Notes: generated by a model not told the origin, from the letters alone. A DNA stretch of 41,286 nt from Porphyromonadaceae bacterium (GCA_022840285.1 JALHIE010000028.1:1-41286); one strand, 5' to 3'; numbered from the stretch's first letter, positions 1 through 8,166 are shown. Made by a program: numbers and translations.

Positions 1-118
1 AAATATTGCAGTTGCTTCCGATCTGTGCGTCGGGCAATATCACGCAAAATTGCCAGATTGTTGTGTCTTCGCCTATGTTTTGGGAAAGAACGTCCGTTCT
101 CGGATGGATATATTTCAT
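1..118 (-). CDS. Sugar O/N-acyltransferase, left-handed beta-helix (hexapeptide) family, N-terminal part
   Basis: The first 39 residues of a minus-strand gene run off the left edge; it is too short to stand out as an ORF but is clear when read. The protein begins MKYIHPRTDVLSQNIGEDTT and continues with IWQF and then a DAQIGSNCNI segment, which is the opening of the WbbJ/FdtC-like hexapeptide-repeat acetyltransferases. The ATG (118-116) overlaps the TGA of the preceding cupin gene as ATGA, so translation is probably coupled. Family members acetylate an amino or hydroxyl group on a nucleotide sugar in the cytoplasm. FdtA-type ketoisomerases are often followed by an aminotransferase and such an acetyltransferase, which makes a dTDP-3-acetamido-3,6-dideoxyhexose pathway the likely context. 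The aminotransferase is not in the window. Family call fairly sure, substrate inferred. Confidence 0.75.
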   Translation of the reverse strand, partial: MKYIHPRTDVLSQNIGEDTTIWQFCVILPDAQIGSNCNI

Positions 119-537
119 TGGTTGTTTTTTTTATAATCTTTAAATTCGTTGTAATCCCTTATATAATCATCGGCAGAATATTCCGAAGAAGCTAAAACCA
201 AACAGACAGATCCGGAAGAAAAGTTGTCCAGTTCTCTCCAGATGCCGGGAACAACAAGTAATCCTCGATAAGGACGGTTAATGGTGAACGTTCTCTTTAA
301 TTCACCATCATCCAATGTTACATCGAAACTCCCGCTGGCCGCGACAATGAACTGCTGCAACTCTCTGTGAGCATGACCTCCTCGAGACTCCCCCCCAGGG
401 ACATCGTAGAGATAATAGACGCGTTTTACCTCAAACGGTACGGTTTTGCCGTTTTCTACCACACTGATGTTTCCTTTGTCGTGATGGTGCTTATCTATTT
501 CCAGTATAGAACAATCATAGATATTCGTTTTTTTCAT
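115..537 (-). CDS. FdtA/QdtA-like dTDP-4-keto-6-deoxyhexose 3,4-ketoisomerase (cupin)
   Basis: A single-domain cupin of about 140 residues in the WxcM/FdtA family, which isomerises dTDP-4-keto-6-deoxyglucose to the 3-keto sugar ahead of amination. Visible marks are YYLYDVPGGESRGGHAHREL, carrying the RGxHAH histidine pair expected in the active site, then a GSFDVTLDDG beta-turn and a conserved PGIWREL strand near the end. The open frame extends 16 codons further upstream, but that extension lies inside the preceding gene. MKKTNIYD at 537 fits the family N-terminus and leaves a 23-bp overlap with the upstream cupin. Its stop overlaps the next start as ATGA. It is a tandem paralogue of the upstream gene and, unlike that copy, keeps both histidines. 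Likely cytoplasmic and part of the surface-polysaccharide sugar supply. Confidence 0.85.
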   Translation of the reverse strand: MKKTNIYDCSILEIDKHHHDKGNISVVENGKTVPFEVKRVYYLYDVPGGESRGGHAHRELQQFIVAASGSFDVTLDDGELKRTFTINRPYRGLLVVPGIWRELDNFSSGSVCLVLASSEYSADDYIRDYNEFKDYKKNNQ

Positions 538-958
538 TTGCCATTTTTTTAAATAATTCGTAGTCATACACATAATCGGTGACATCGAACCTGATGGATG
601 CTAAAATGAGCGCCAGGGAATTTGTGGAGAAATTTTGCATCTGTCTCCACATCCCTTTGGGGACGTATAGCCCATAGTAAGACCGGTTCAAAGAAAATGT
701 ACCCCATTCCTTTCCGTTGTCAAGAATCACATCGAAACTACCTGAAAGAGCGACGATAAATTCCTGGTTCCGTTTGTACGCATGACCTCCTCTGACTTCT
801 CCCCCCGGCACATCGTATATCCAATAGGTTCTTTTTATCTTGAAAGGAATGTCCTTGAGTTCTTCAATCACAGATAAATTTCCTCTTCTGTCCAAGTTTC
901 TCGGGAGGTCGATAATTTTCGCGCCGTTGAGTTTCATTGTTCTGTTTTTTAAATCCAT
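515..958 (-). CDS. FdtA-like cupin, divergent tandem paralogue
   Basis: A second FdtA/WxcM-family cupin directly upstream of the first and clearly related to it: it shares YDVPGGE, the RGGHA turn, FIVALSGSFDVILDNG and the final GMWRQM strand. The RGxHAH motif reads RGGHAY here, so the second histidine is a tyrosine. In characterised FdtA enzymes the histidine pair is catalytic, so this copy may have another specificity (for example 4-keto sugar epimerisation, or QdtA/FdtA-like chemistry on a different hexose) or may be an inactive partner in a mixed dimer. That is inference. The start could be M1 (958) or the MKLNGAKI methionine at 937. It lies 23 bp downstream of wzc and overlaps the next cupin, so it probably sits in the same operon as the export genes. 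Confidence 0.82.
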   Translation of the reverse strand: MDLKNRTMKLNGAKIIDLPRNLDRRGNLSVIEELKDIPFKIKRTYWIYDVPGGEVRGGHAYKRNQEFIVALSGSFDVILDNGKEWGTFSLNRSYYGLYVPKGMWRQMQNFSTNSLALILASIRFDVTDYVYDYELFKKMANEKNEYL

Positions 959-981
959 GTTTACACATTTGTATCTCCGGT

Positions 982-3369
982 TTACGCATATCCGTATCCA
1001 TATTTTTTCCCATAGCCGTAACGGTAAGCGATGGCGTTCATGTTCACCGAGTTCAGTATGAAATACATCCGGGTAAGTTTCTCTTCCTTGTGATACCTGG
1101 TTGCGTCTTCAATGAATTTTTTGGGTGTAAAATCTGCCCGGACAACATAAAGATTCACATCGGCAAGTCGATTCAGTAGAAAGCTGTCGGAAACCACTCC
1201 CACGGGAGCAGTATCAATAATTACATAATCGAAATCATTCCGCAGGTCGTTTATAAGCTCATCCAACAAGGGCTTTGCTAATAGTTCGTTGGGATTGGGA
1301 GGGATAGAACCGGCCGTAACAACCGATAAGTTGGGATGAACTCCCGAGGGCTTCACCAGTTCCTCTTTGTTCAGGTTTCCGGACAAGTAGAGGGTGATTC
1401 CCTTTTTGTTGTCTATTCCCAGGTAATCCGACAGCTTGGGCTTACGAATATCCAGCTCAACGATCAACACTTTTTTATCGAGCAGGGCTAAGCTCATAGC
1501 CAGGTTGATGGTCACGAATGTTTTCCCTTCGCCGCTGATGCTGGAGAGCATATTGATTACTTTTTTTTCTTTGCTGTCGATGATAAATAATAGGTTGGCC
1601 CTCAGCAGCCTCATCATTTCGCTGAAATTATCGTTGTTGTTTTCCCGGATGACAATGTGTTCACTGTGGGAAACCTGTGGAATTTCGCCCAGGATCGGCA
1701 CTGGGGTCAGTGCTTCGAGTTCTTCCTTGTCGCTAACCTGATATCGCAACAGGTCCTTTAGCTTGATTCCGGCAACCGGTATTATCAAACCCAAGGCGAA
1801 AAATAACAATCCGATCATTCTTCGGTTTGGTGACACAGCACCCAGAATACGTATATTATCCACCAGTTTGGTGTTGGGCTCGACCGAAGCCATGTTCATG
1901 TATTTTTCCTCTTTCTTCTGTAGGAGGTACAGGAACAACTCTTCCTTGATGTTCTGCTGGCGTTTTATGTCGGAGTAAACCCTTTCCTGGCGGGGGATAG
2001 CCCGTATCCGGGCGTTATTCCGATAGTACATGGCGGAAATATCGCGTTGCTGGATTTCCAGGTTATTCTTTTCGTTTTGCAGGCCCGACTTCACGGAATT
2101 GAACGTGGATTCTATCCGGTTATTCAAGTCGATCATGGACTGGTTACTGCTCGAAGCGATGCGCGAGAGCCTGTTTCGCTCCAAAACCAAATCATTGTAG
2201 GCATTGATCTGAGCTGTCAAGGCTTCACTGTTTATCCCGGAGTTTGCGGGGATAAGCTGGTCGTGGTCTCTTTTCCCCTGGACATAATTATTCAGGCTTG
2301 AAACAATCGCATATTGAGTCTCTGCCTCCACTTTCATTTGTCCCACACTGGCAGATTGCGTGTTGTAGACATCTGCCTGTGAGGCAATATCGGTCAGTCC
2401 TTGCGACTGCTTGTAGTCTTGTACCTGCGTTTCTACGGAACTAAGTTCCTCACTTAATTTCGAGAGATGGTCATCGATAAGCTGGGACGTTTTGTCGGCA
2501 AGCTCAATCTGATCCCTTATGCCTTCTTCGTTATAAGTATTGATGTATTCTTCCAAAAAATCCTTTCCCAGCATTCCATTCGGGCAAGTCAATGCCAGGT
2601 TTGCCACCGAAGAGTTTTTGGAAGTCAGTTCTATCTCCAGGGAATTCAGGTAACGGGCTGCAACGTTCACGGGATGTTCAATTTTTACCCTGATAAACTT
2701 GCTTTCCACGGGACCTGGGTTGTGTTTAAGCAATTGTAAACTGCCGAACGGGAAAATCACTATACTGTCGGATGATGAAGCTTTTACACGGTACTTTTTA
2801 TCGTTATATGCACCGAAGAATTCGTAATCGCCGGTGGGCGTTATCCACACATCAAAAACAATATTTTTGTCCAGGTTATTCACTACGTTTTCAGCAATAT
2901 TAATCGTGACAGGAGTCTCATCTCCGTATAAAATTCTCATTTTTCGTTTTGGAAACTCCGGAAAGAATTTACCTAGTCCCGTTAGTTGGATAAATTTGAA
3001 CGGTCTTATCTCTGTATATGATGCATAAACCCCGAGTTTCCTTACCACGCGCTCAACGATCAACGATTTTTTTAAAATTTCGATCTCATTGTCCACGTTG
3101 TTCTTTTGCCGGATAACTCCCATTTCCTTAAACACATTCATTTCAGAAGCTCCCCCTCCCCGTTGATCGTCTTTGAACAGAATTGAAGTCTCTACCTTGT
3201 ATTGCGGCAGCGTGTAAAAAAGATAGACAGCGGCAACAACCATACAGAGGAACAGGGAAATTAAAAACCATTTCCAGTAAGAGAGGTATTTCATCAGTAT
3301 GCCAACGACGTCAATTGGTTTTTCAGCCAGCATACCGTATTCTTCTTCAACTGTGGAGTAGTTCTTCAT
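982..3369 (-). CDS. Wzc/Etk-type polysaccharide co-polymerase with BY-kinase domain
   Basis: A 795-residue inner-membrane protein with the standard layout of Wzc-type tyrosine autokinases. There is a Wzz-like N-terminus with a first membrane segment near residues 35-53 (WFLISLFLCMVVAAVYLF), a long periplasmic coiled-coil region, a second membrane segment near 515-535 (MIGLLFFALGLIIPVAGI), then a cytoplasmic ATPase domain. The Walker A is ISGEGKT near residue 610, Walker A' is VLIVELDIRKPKL, and VIIDTAP is the Walker B strand. The C-terminus is tyrosine-rich (YRYGYGKKYGYGYA), the autophosphorylation tail. It controls export and chain length of an exo- or capsular polysaccharide together with the Wza-like protein 46 bp upstream. 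The length is typical for fused Bacteroidetes Wzc proteins and the frame is intact. Confidence 0.93.
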   Translation of the reverse strand: MKNYSTVEEEYGMLAEKPIDVVGILMKYLSYWKWFLISLFLCMVVAAVYLFYTLPQYKVETSILFKDDQRGGGASEMNVFKEMGVIRQKNNVDNEIEILKKSLIVERVVRKLGVYASYTEIRPFKFIQLTGLGKFFPEFPKRKMRILYGDETPVTINIAENVVNNLDKNIVFDVWITPTGDYEFFGAYNDKKYRVKASSSDSIVIFPFGSLQLLKHNPGPVESKFIRVKIEHPVNVAARYLNSLEIELTSKNSSVANLALTCPNGMLGKDFLEEYINTYNEEGIRDQIELADKTSQLIDDHLSKLSEELSSVETQVQDYKQSQGLTDIASQADVYNTQSASVGQMKVEAETQYAIVSSLNNYVQGKRDHDQLIPANSGINSEALTAQINAYNDLVLERNRLSRIASSSNQSMIDLNNRIESTFNSVKSGLQNEKNNLEIQQRDISAMYYRNNARIRAIPRQERVYSDIKRQQNIKEELFLYLLQKKEEKYMNMASVEPNTKLVDNIRILGAVSPNRRMIGLLFFALGLIIPVAGIKLKDLLRYQVSDKEELEALTPVPILGEIPQVSHSEHIVIRENNNDNFSEMMRLLRANLLFIIDSKEKKVINMLSSISGEGKTFVTINLAMSLALLDKKVLIVELDIRKPKLSDYLGIDNKKGITLYLSGNLNKEELVKPSGVHPNLSVVTAGSIPPNPNELLAKPLLDELINDLRNDFDYVIIDTAPVGVVSDSFLLNRLADVNLYVVRADFTPKKFIEDATRYHKEEKLTRMYFILNSVNMNAIAYRYGYGKKYGYGYA

Positions 3370-3415
3370 TGTTTATGTTTTGTTTGTATGGTCGTTATCC
3401 CGATAAGGCTTTCCA

Positions 3416-4213
3416 TTACCGGGTGATGCTGTAGATTGTAGCTGCCATAGTGGCCAACGAGATCAGGACGGACAACGTGGATATCCGGTAAGTTTCAGCC
3501 GCGCCGAACCGGGAAGAGTTTGCCCGGGACTGGTTGGGTTCTACATACACCACATCGTTCTGTTCGAGGAAATAAGCAGGAGAATCGAAAACATTTTTAT
3601 CGTTGAGGTTTACGGTGTAAATATTTCGCTCCCCGTTTATCCCTTCGCGCAATACTTTTACATTATCACGCCTGCCGTAAATGGTCATATCGCCTGCCAA
3701 GGCCAGTCCTTCAAAAATAGTCATCCGCTCGTTGGTGGTTACGAATTTACCCGGACGAAGTACTTCGCCCAAAACGTTTACCGAATAGTTTAAAATACGA
3801 ATGGTTATAATGGGCATTTCTCCCGTAAAAAAGGGAGTTAGCCGCTCCTCAATGAGTGATTCAAGTTCCTTGGTATTCAACCCTTTCGCGTTAAGGATTC
3901 CCAGTATAGGTAGTTCGACGTTCCCGTTGTTATCTACCAGGTAGCTTTGGATCGTGGGTTGTGAATTTAACGAGTTGGTTAGGTCCTGTGTTTGGGGAGT
4001 AAAAAGATTGTACCTGCGTGAAGCTTCGGGTTCACTGCTGACTACGGTAATTGAGAGTAAATCTTTGGGCTTTATGCGAGCATCGTACAACGATTCATTG
4101 ACGGTAGTTATTTCTCTCTGGAATTGAGGAAAATAGGCTATGTCTTTTACCGGTGAGCAGGAAGAGATAGTTAACCCCGCTATGAGGATAAGCAAGAAAC
4201 TGTTTTTTTTCAT
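3416..4213 (-). CDS. Wza-like outer-membrane polysaccharide export lipoprotein
   Basis: A 265-residue protein with a lipoprotein signal: the hydrophobic stretch SFLLILIAGLTIS is followed by SC, putting the lipidated cysteine at residue 19. The mature part holds a Poly_export domain (DARIKPKDLLSITV, residues about 45-140) and an SLBB-type domain (VNVLGEVLRPGKF and following). It ends in a hydrophobic segment (TLSVLISLATMAATIYSI), as in Bacteroidetes Wza-like proteins, which are shorter than E. coli Wza. It is the outer-membrane exit channel component for the polymer handled by the Wzc gene downstream, and appears to be the first gene of the operon. A TAnnTTTG box and a short hairpin lie in its leader. 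Confidence 0.9.
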   Translation of the reverse strand: MKKNSFLLILIAGLTISSCSPVKDIAYFPQFQREITTVNESLYDARIKPKDLLSITVVSSEPEASRRYNLFTPQTQDLTNSLNSQPTIQSYLVDNNGNVELPILGILNAKGLNTKELESLIEERLTPFFTGEMPIITIRILNYSVNVLGEVLRPGKFVTTNERMTIFEGLALAGDMTIYGRRDNVKVLREGINGERNIYTVNLNDKNVFDSPAYFLEQNDVVYVEPNQSRANSSRFGAAETYRISTLSVLISLATMAATIYSITR

Positions 4214-4320
4214 ACTGTGATTTTTAATTGAGCTGTATCGTCTCTGTTGGCATCATTAAGCAGATTCCTACCGTTTTGTAGTTATCCGTTGTAATTTTTC
4301 TAAGATTTTCAGAACGACTT

Positions 4321-4335
4321 TCTGCTTTAAGCAGA
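4321..4335 (-). promoter_or_regulatory. Perfect hairpin in the wza leader
   Basis: TCTGCTTTAAGCAGA is a 15-base palindrome (7-bp arms around one base) about 110 bp upstream of the wza-like start, between it and the candidate promoter. On the plus strand it is followed by CCTTTTT. It could be a leader attenuator or a protein-binding site for polysaccharide regulation. There is no direct proof of function. Confidence 0.3.
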
Positions 4336-4397
4336 CCTTTTTATGCTAAACATTAAGTTTGTGCAACAATTTTGTGACAACTTGTTTACACTGCTGA

Positions 4398-4405
4398 CAA
4401 AATTA
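4398..4405 (-). promoter_or_regulatory. Candidate Bacteroidetes -7 box for the polysaccharide operon
   Basis: On the minus strand this reads TAATTTTG, matching the TAnnTTTG -7 consensus of the Bacteroidetes primary sigma factor. It is the best such box I see upstream of the wza-like gene. No convincing TTTG -33 element lies at the usual distance. If it is used, the leader would be about 180 nt. Confidence 0.35.
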
Positions 4406-4973
4406 AGAAAGAAAGGAAGGGGTATGTTAGGACTATATGAACATTTTTTTGTATTTCCGGATTAATTTTATTGTTAAATTATAACTACACGGGCATATTG
4501 AATTTACAATCCATTAAGAATGAGATTTATATTTTTAAAAAAGCTTTTGTATATCAAATATAAAAAACTGGGTAGAGAGAACCGAGGAGCACGCTGCGTG
4601 AAAAATTTATAATTATAGGATAAAATACATATAATCAATTATATATATATTCAACATCCTGAATTCATCATTTGCCCATCCATTTTTCTGAAGCTGTACT
4701 TTTTTATCTAATTTAGTTAATTGTCGGGCAGCTTAATGCCGTAATTATCCTAATCCGTTTCATTTTTGTCTACAAGAAAATTCGTTGAAACCGGAAATTT
4801 ACCTTCAAAACACCACCAGAGAACCATCCCTCAAAAAAGTGTTTATACCGATTCTAAACAGGTAAAAACAATTGGTAAAATATGCGCATTGTTAATTAAG
4901 GGCAACAGCTTTTAATTTTGTCTAAATAGTGTTATTTGGTTGTAATTTAGTACTATAATAAGAATTTTGTACG
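4406..4973. other. AT-rich divergent intergenic region, no gene recognised
   Basis: About 570 bp between the minus-strand polysaccharide operon and the plus-strand beta-helix gene. I find no long open frame, tRNA or riboswitch-like motif. It is rich in A/T tracts (for example around 4530-4660) and carries a small CACGCTGCGTG palindrome near 4591. It probably holds regulatory sites for both flanking operons. Confidence 0.4.
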
Positions 4974-4981
4974 TAATTTTG
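4974..4981 (+). promoter_or_regulatory. Candidate -7 box upstream of the beta-helix gene
   Basis: TAATTTTG matches the TAnnTTTG consensus about 120 bp before the beta-helix start. A second TTTTG lies just before it. No exact -33 TTTG is found at 19-23 bp, so this is a weak call. Confidence 0.3.
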
Positions 4982-5105
4982 CGTCGTAATAAATCATTTA
5001 ATACAATTCTTTGTTCTTCATGCACATATATTCCTATTTCAAAGATACAATAATCCATTCTTTTTGTAAATTGCACAGGAAAAGCAGCATGTCTCAGTGA
5101 GTTGT

Positions 5106-6461
5106 ATGAATAAAATCAAAAAGCATTCAATGAAAAAAAGTCAATTTATCGTACTGAATATACTGTTCGTATGCCTTACCGCCCATTTGTCTTACGGACA
5201 AGGCTCCAGGTATACCGGTTCCTACGCCAAGTCAGCCACGATACAGCACGTGGGCAAAAGTAATTTTGTAATTGAGGGATTAGAGTTCACGAGCAACGAC
5301 AGGGATCTTATCGTTTTGTACAGTTGTGAAAATGTAGTGATTAAAAACAATAGTTTTGCCGCATCTCCTGCAAAGAGAGGTATATACCTGGATAATTGCA
5401 AGAACATTACAATTGTTGACAACACCTTTGATAACGTGCATACCGGATTAGTAGCACACAATTCCCGCGGAATAAAATTTGAATATAACGACGTGAAAAA
5501 TGTTGGCGGCCCTATGAAAGAAGAGGATAAAAACAACGGGTTTGTCGCGTTGTTCGATAAGGTAAACGGTGAAGGGAATAGTATAAGTTACAATGTCTCG
5601 GAGAATATTTTCGGGCAAAGTTCGCCCGGTGACCTTATTAACCTGAATCAGTCAAACGGTACGGCACAAAGCCCGATCATGGTGAAGGGAAACTGGATAA
5701 GAGGCGGTGGCCCCTCTCCTTCAGGCGGTGGTATTGTTGTAAATGGAGGACAGTACGGAATCTCTATTGCAGGCGGCCACGATATAGCTTTAAGGAACAA
5801 CAAAATATACGGCAGCAAGGATTACTTCACGAACGTGGGGCTTTACGCTTGTAATTGGTACGAAGAATATTTTGGTCAGTCGTATAATATTACCGTCGCA
5901 AATAACGTGGTCAATTACAGGAATAAAGACGGAAACCTAAGCAACTGGTGGTACGCTTCTAACGTGGAGCCGATAAGTGGTAAAGAAACCAACAGGTATG
6001 ACGCCGCGCTATCCCCGTCGATACTTCCCGAACAGATTTTCGGACGGGCAAGAGTGACAGTGGACCCGGATCCGGAGCCTGATCCAGACCCCCAGCCAAA
6101 TCCAGACCCGGACCCCCAGCCAAATCCAAATCCGGACCCCCAGCCAAATCCAGATCCGGACCCCCAGCCAAATCCAGATCCGCAGCCTGATCCTGACCCG
6201 GATGATGAGCCAGGTGAGGTCGTGTTGGATTCTACGATAAGCATCTATAAAGATACTTTCGACCGTATTTGTGCAAATTGTAAAGGTTCCATATCTTCTT
6301 CTGCAACACTATTGGTCTTAAACCAAAACGGACAAAAAATACTCAGCATTCCAATAATAGGTTACCACACAGCAGTTGACGATCCCATCCCATCCGGAAC
6401 ATATACGGTAAACAATATATATTTTTTTACTGCTAGTAGCGTTTGTTGTCGTATCCTGTGA
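5106..6461 (+). CDS. Secreted right-handed beta-helix protein with Pro/Asp repeat linker
   Basis: The open frame begins at a GTG (5097), but ATG at 5106 or at 5130 (MKKSQFIVLN) is more likely; the latter directly precedes a signal peptide ending near LSYGQG. The next 280 residues or so are parallel beta-helix repeats of the PbH1 type, with recurring NCKNITIVDNTFDNV-like rungs, as in pectate-lyase-fold and periplasmic polysaccharide-acting proteins. A low-complexity linker of PDPQPNPD units (DNA 6064-6210) leads to a C-terminal segment with DRICANCKGS. The last 16 or so residues after SGTYTVN look foreign: they are an out-of-frame reading of the signal sequence of the next gene, so the true C-terminus is probably lost in a deletion near 6410. 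Substrate unknown. Proximity to polysaccharide genes suggests, but does not show, glycan binding or cleavage. Confidence 0.72.
   Translation: MNKIKKHSMKKSQFIVLNILFVCLTAHLSYGQGSRYTGSYAKSATIQHVGKSNFVIEGLEFTSNDRDLIVLYSCENVVIKNNSFAASPAKRGIYLDNCKNITIVDNTFDNVHTGLVAHNSRGIKFEYNDVKNVGGPMKEEDKNNGFVALFDKVNGEGNSISYNVSENIFGQSSPGDLINLNQSNGTAQSPIMVKGNWIRGGGPSPSGGGIVVNGGQYGISIAGGHDIALRNNKIYGSKDYFTNVGLYACNWYEEYFGQSYNITVANNVVNYRNKDGNLSNWWYASNVEPISGKETNRYDAALSPSILPEQIFGRARVTVDPDPEPDPDPQPNPDPDPQPNPNPDPQPNPDPDPQPNPDPQPDPDPDDEPGEVVLDSTISIYKDTFDRICANCKGSISSSATLLVLNQNGQKILSIPIIGYHTAVDDPIPSGTYTVNNIYFFTASSVCCRIL
6084..6179 (+). repeat. Four 24-bp tandem repeats coding PDPQPNPD
   Basis: Four near-identical 24-bp units start at 6084, 6108, 6132 and 6156 and share the core GACCCCCAGCCAAATCCA. 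They differ at only a few bases, and a partial unit follows at 6180. The length is a multiple of three, so copy-number change would lengthen or shorten the Pro/Asp linker without a frameshift. Confidence 0.85.
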
Positions 6462-6843
6462 ACGGAACGAAGAAAAAATAGAATTAACCAGTGCCTTAAA
6501 CGGAGAATGGGAGGTCGTGGCTTACCTGGGTGATACTCCTATCCACGATGGAGCGTTTCCGTTAATTATTTCCAGTGATTTTCCATTGAAAACGGATTCT
6601 ATCACGATTAACGATACATCAAAATATTTTTGGAATTTTCAGGTAAAGGTTTCAGCCGATCACAAGAGTGGAGCCTTTGAAACAAAAAAATCCGTATGTG
6701 AACACTGTCGCTATGGAATAGGCATAAAGGTCTTTAACGGACAAATAATTGACTCCGATAGCATTTATCTGGAGATCCAGTTTGAGGACGACGAAACACC
6801 ATACGGTAACACGTATCAACTGAAAGGGCACAGAACCAACTAA
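6415..6843 (+). pseudogene. Lipoprotein, lipid-binding (Lipid_bd/PF12888-like), start codon missing
   Basis: Reading upstream of the GTG at 6517 in the same frame gives IYIFLLLVAFVVVSCERNEEK, an obvious lipoprotein signal peptide with its cysteine, but no start codon before the TAA at 6409. A normal gene would read ATGAAAACAATATATATT; here the sequence is GGTAAACAATATATATT. The 5' end therefore appears to have been removed and joined to the end of the beta-helix gene. The mature part (GEWEVVAYLGD, FWNFQVKVSAD, a DSIYLEIQFEDD strand and a final KGHRTN) resembles the Bacteroidetes lipid-binding lipoprotein family, whose members end in a similar G-R-T motif. That family call is tentative. If translated from GTG 6517 (a GGGAGG lies just upstream) it would be a cytoplasmic 108-residue fragment. 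Confidence 0.6.
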
Positions 6844-6855
6844 GCCAGCTGCATC

Positions 6856-8106
6856 ATGGAAAAGTTGAAAATACTCGTCAATGCGTACGCCTGCTCACCG
6901 GACAAGGGTAGTGAACCCGGGATGGGATGGAACTGGTGTGTACATCTGGCCAAACATTGTGAATTGCATATCATCAGCGAAGGGGAGCACCGGGAGAGTA
7001 TAGAGGCTGCCCTGGCAACGTTGCCGCAGGCGGAAAATATGCATTTTTACTACAACCCCGTACCGGAGAAAGTGAGGGAGATGTGCAGGACGCAGGGCGA
7101 CTGGAGGTTTTATTCTCATTATAAAAGTTGGCAGGAAGAAACACTCCATATAGCCCGGCAGATTATTGCCGAACACAAGATAGATGTTTTGCATCAATTG
7201 AACATGATTGGTTTCCGGGAGCCAGGCTACTTGTGGAAAATAGAGGATATTCCCTTTGTGTGGGGACCAATAGGCGGATTGAAACAATTTCCCCTTACTT
7301 ACCTGCAAGGAGCCGGGCTCAAGATGCACTTTTTTATTCGTTTGAAAAACCTCATCAATACCTTGCAGATCAGGTATGACGTCCGGGTGGACAAAGCACT
7401 GAGGCGGGCTGATTTGCTGATCAGTTCCATCCCCGATTCGCACCGCGCCTTGAAAAAGTACAAACAACTGGAATCTGTCTTGATTCCGGAGACCGGCTGT
7501 TTTATCACGGATAATGTTCCAACGGGAAGATTTTACAGCAAGGAATTTAATGTAATGTGGGTGGGTAAATTCGATTTTCGCAAGCAACTGCCACTGGCCT
7601 TGAATGCTTTGGCGGCAGCAAACAACCGGCAAATCGTTTTAAATGTTTATGGCCAGGGAAATGAGGTTCAGGAAAGAGAAGCGAAACAGTTGGCGTCAGA
7701 GCTGGGTATCTCCGATCAGGTGGTATGGCACGGTAACCAATCACATGCAGTCGTCCAGCAGGCCATGCGTGAAGCACAGCTCTTTTTCTTTACGAGCGTA
7801 AGCGAGGATACATCTACCGTTATATTGGAGGCTATAAGCAACCGTTTACCTGTCTTGTGTTTCGATGCCTGTGGCTTTGGAGCCGTGATCGATGAAACCG
7901 TCGGACGAAAAATAACCCTTGCCAGCCCCCGTGAATCGGTTCGTGATTTTGCCGAACAATTAAATGTGCTTTGTAGTAACCGGGAGTTGCTGGAAGAATT
8001 GTCCCTGAACTGTAAAGATCTGCAACAGAAGCTCTCCTGGGATGAAAAAGCAAAAAAAATGACTGATCTTTATTGGCAGGTAGTATCGGATTTTGTTTCG
8101 GATTAA
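6856..8106 (+). CDS. Family 4 (GT-B) glycosyltransferase
   Basis: A 416-residue GT4-type enzyme. The N-terminal domain opens with ILVNAYACSPDKGSEPGMGW, the GSEPGxGW acceptor-side motif common in this group. The C-terminal domain starts around residue 230 (MWVGKFDFRKQ) and holds the donor-site E-x7-E motif (E317 and E325 in SEDTSTVILEAI) followed by LPVLCFDACGFGAVI. It would transfer a sugar from a nucleotide donor to a lipid-linked or saccharide acceptor at the cytoplasmic face of the membrane. The start is 13 bp after the preceding lipoprotein stop, so the two are likely co-transcribed. Its role in making the polymer exported by the nearby Wza/Wzc system is plausible but inferred. The frame is intact. 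Confidence 0.9.
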   Translation: MEKLKILVNAYACSPDKGSEPGMGWNWCVHLAKHCELHIISEGEHRESIEAALATLPQAENMHFYYNPVPEKVREMCRTQGDWRFYSHYKSWQEETLHIARQIIAEHKIDVLHQLNMIGFREPGYLWKIEDIPFVWGPIGGLKQFPLTYLQGAGLKMHFFIRLKNLINTLQIRYDVRVDKALRRADLLISSIPDSHRALKKYKQLESVLIPETGCFITDNVPTGRFYSKEFNVMWVGKFDFRKQLPLALNALAAANNRQIVLNVYGQGNEVQEREAKQLASELGISDQVVWHGNQSHAVVQQAMREAQLFFFTSVSEDTSTVILEAISNRLPVLCFDACGFGAVIDETVGRKITLASPRESVRDFAEQLNVLCSNRELLEELSLNCKDLQQKLSWDEKAKKMTDLYWQVVSDFVSD

Positions 8107-8146
8107 TCATTTTCCTGCCGGGATATCGCCGGGCCTGTCATTTTTG

Positions 8147-8154
8147 TATCTTTG
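8147..8154 (+). promoter_or_regulatory. Candidate -7 box before the trans-sulfuration gene
   Basis: TATCTTTG matches TAnnTTTG exactly, 12 bp before the ATG at 8167. A start site there would leave an almost leaderless mRNA. There is no clear -33 element, so confidence is low. Confidence 0.3.
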
Positions 8155-8166
8155 TAACCTTAATTT

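Noticed and set aside
4406..4973. Possible small RNA or tRNA gene in the AT-rich gap
   Set aside because: No cloverleaf, CCA end or strong GC stem can be seen.
6084..6179. Regular 24-bp repeats as a CRISPR array
   Set aside because: The units are tandem without spacers, in frame with a protein, and no cas gene is present.
5915..6244. Minus-strand open frame rich in Gly-Ser (GSGSGFGWGSG)
   Set aside because: It is the complement of the Pro/Asp repeat of the beta-helix gene; repeat DNA keeps all frames open.
6422..6428. Programmed frameshift at the seven-T run joining the beta-helix and lipoprotein genes
   Set aside because: A fusion would place a lipoprotein signal peptide in the middle of a secreted protein; a lost start codon after a deletion explains it better.
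6895..7632. Long minus-strand open frame inside the glycosyltransferase gene
   Set aside because: It has no recognisable domain and lies opposite a clear GT4 coding frame.
8110..8146. Terminator after the glycosyltransferase
   Set aside because: CCGGGATATCGCCGG is only a short self-complementary stretch, with a weak stem; the T-run that follows is part of the next promoter-like box.
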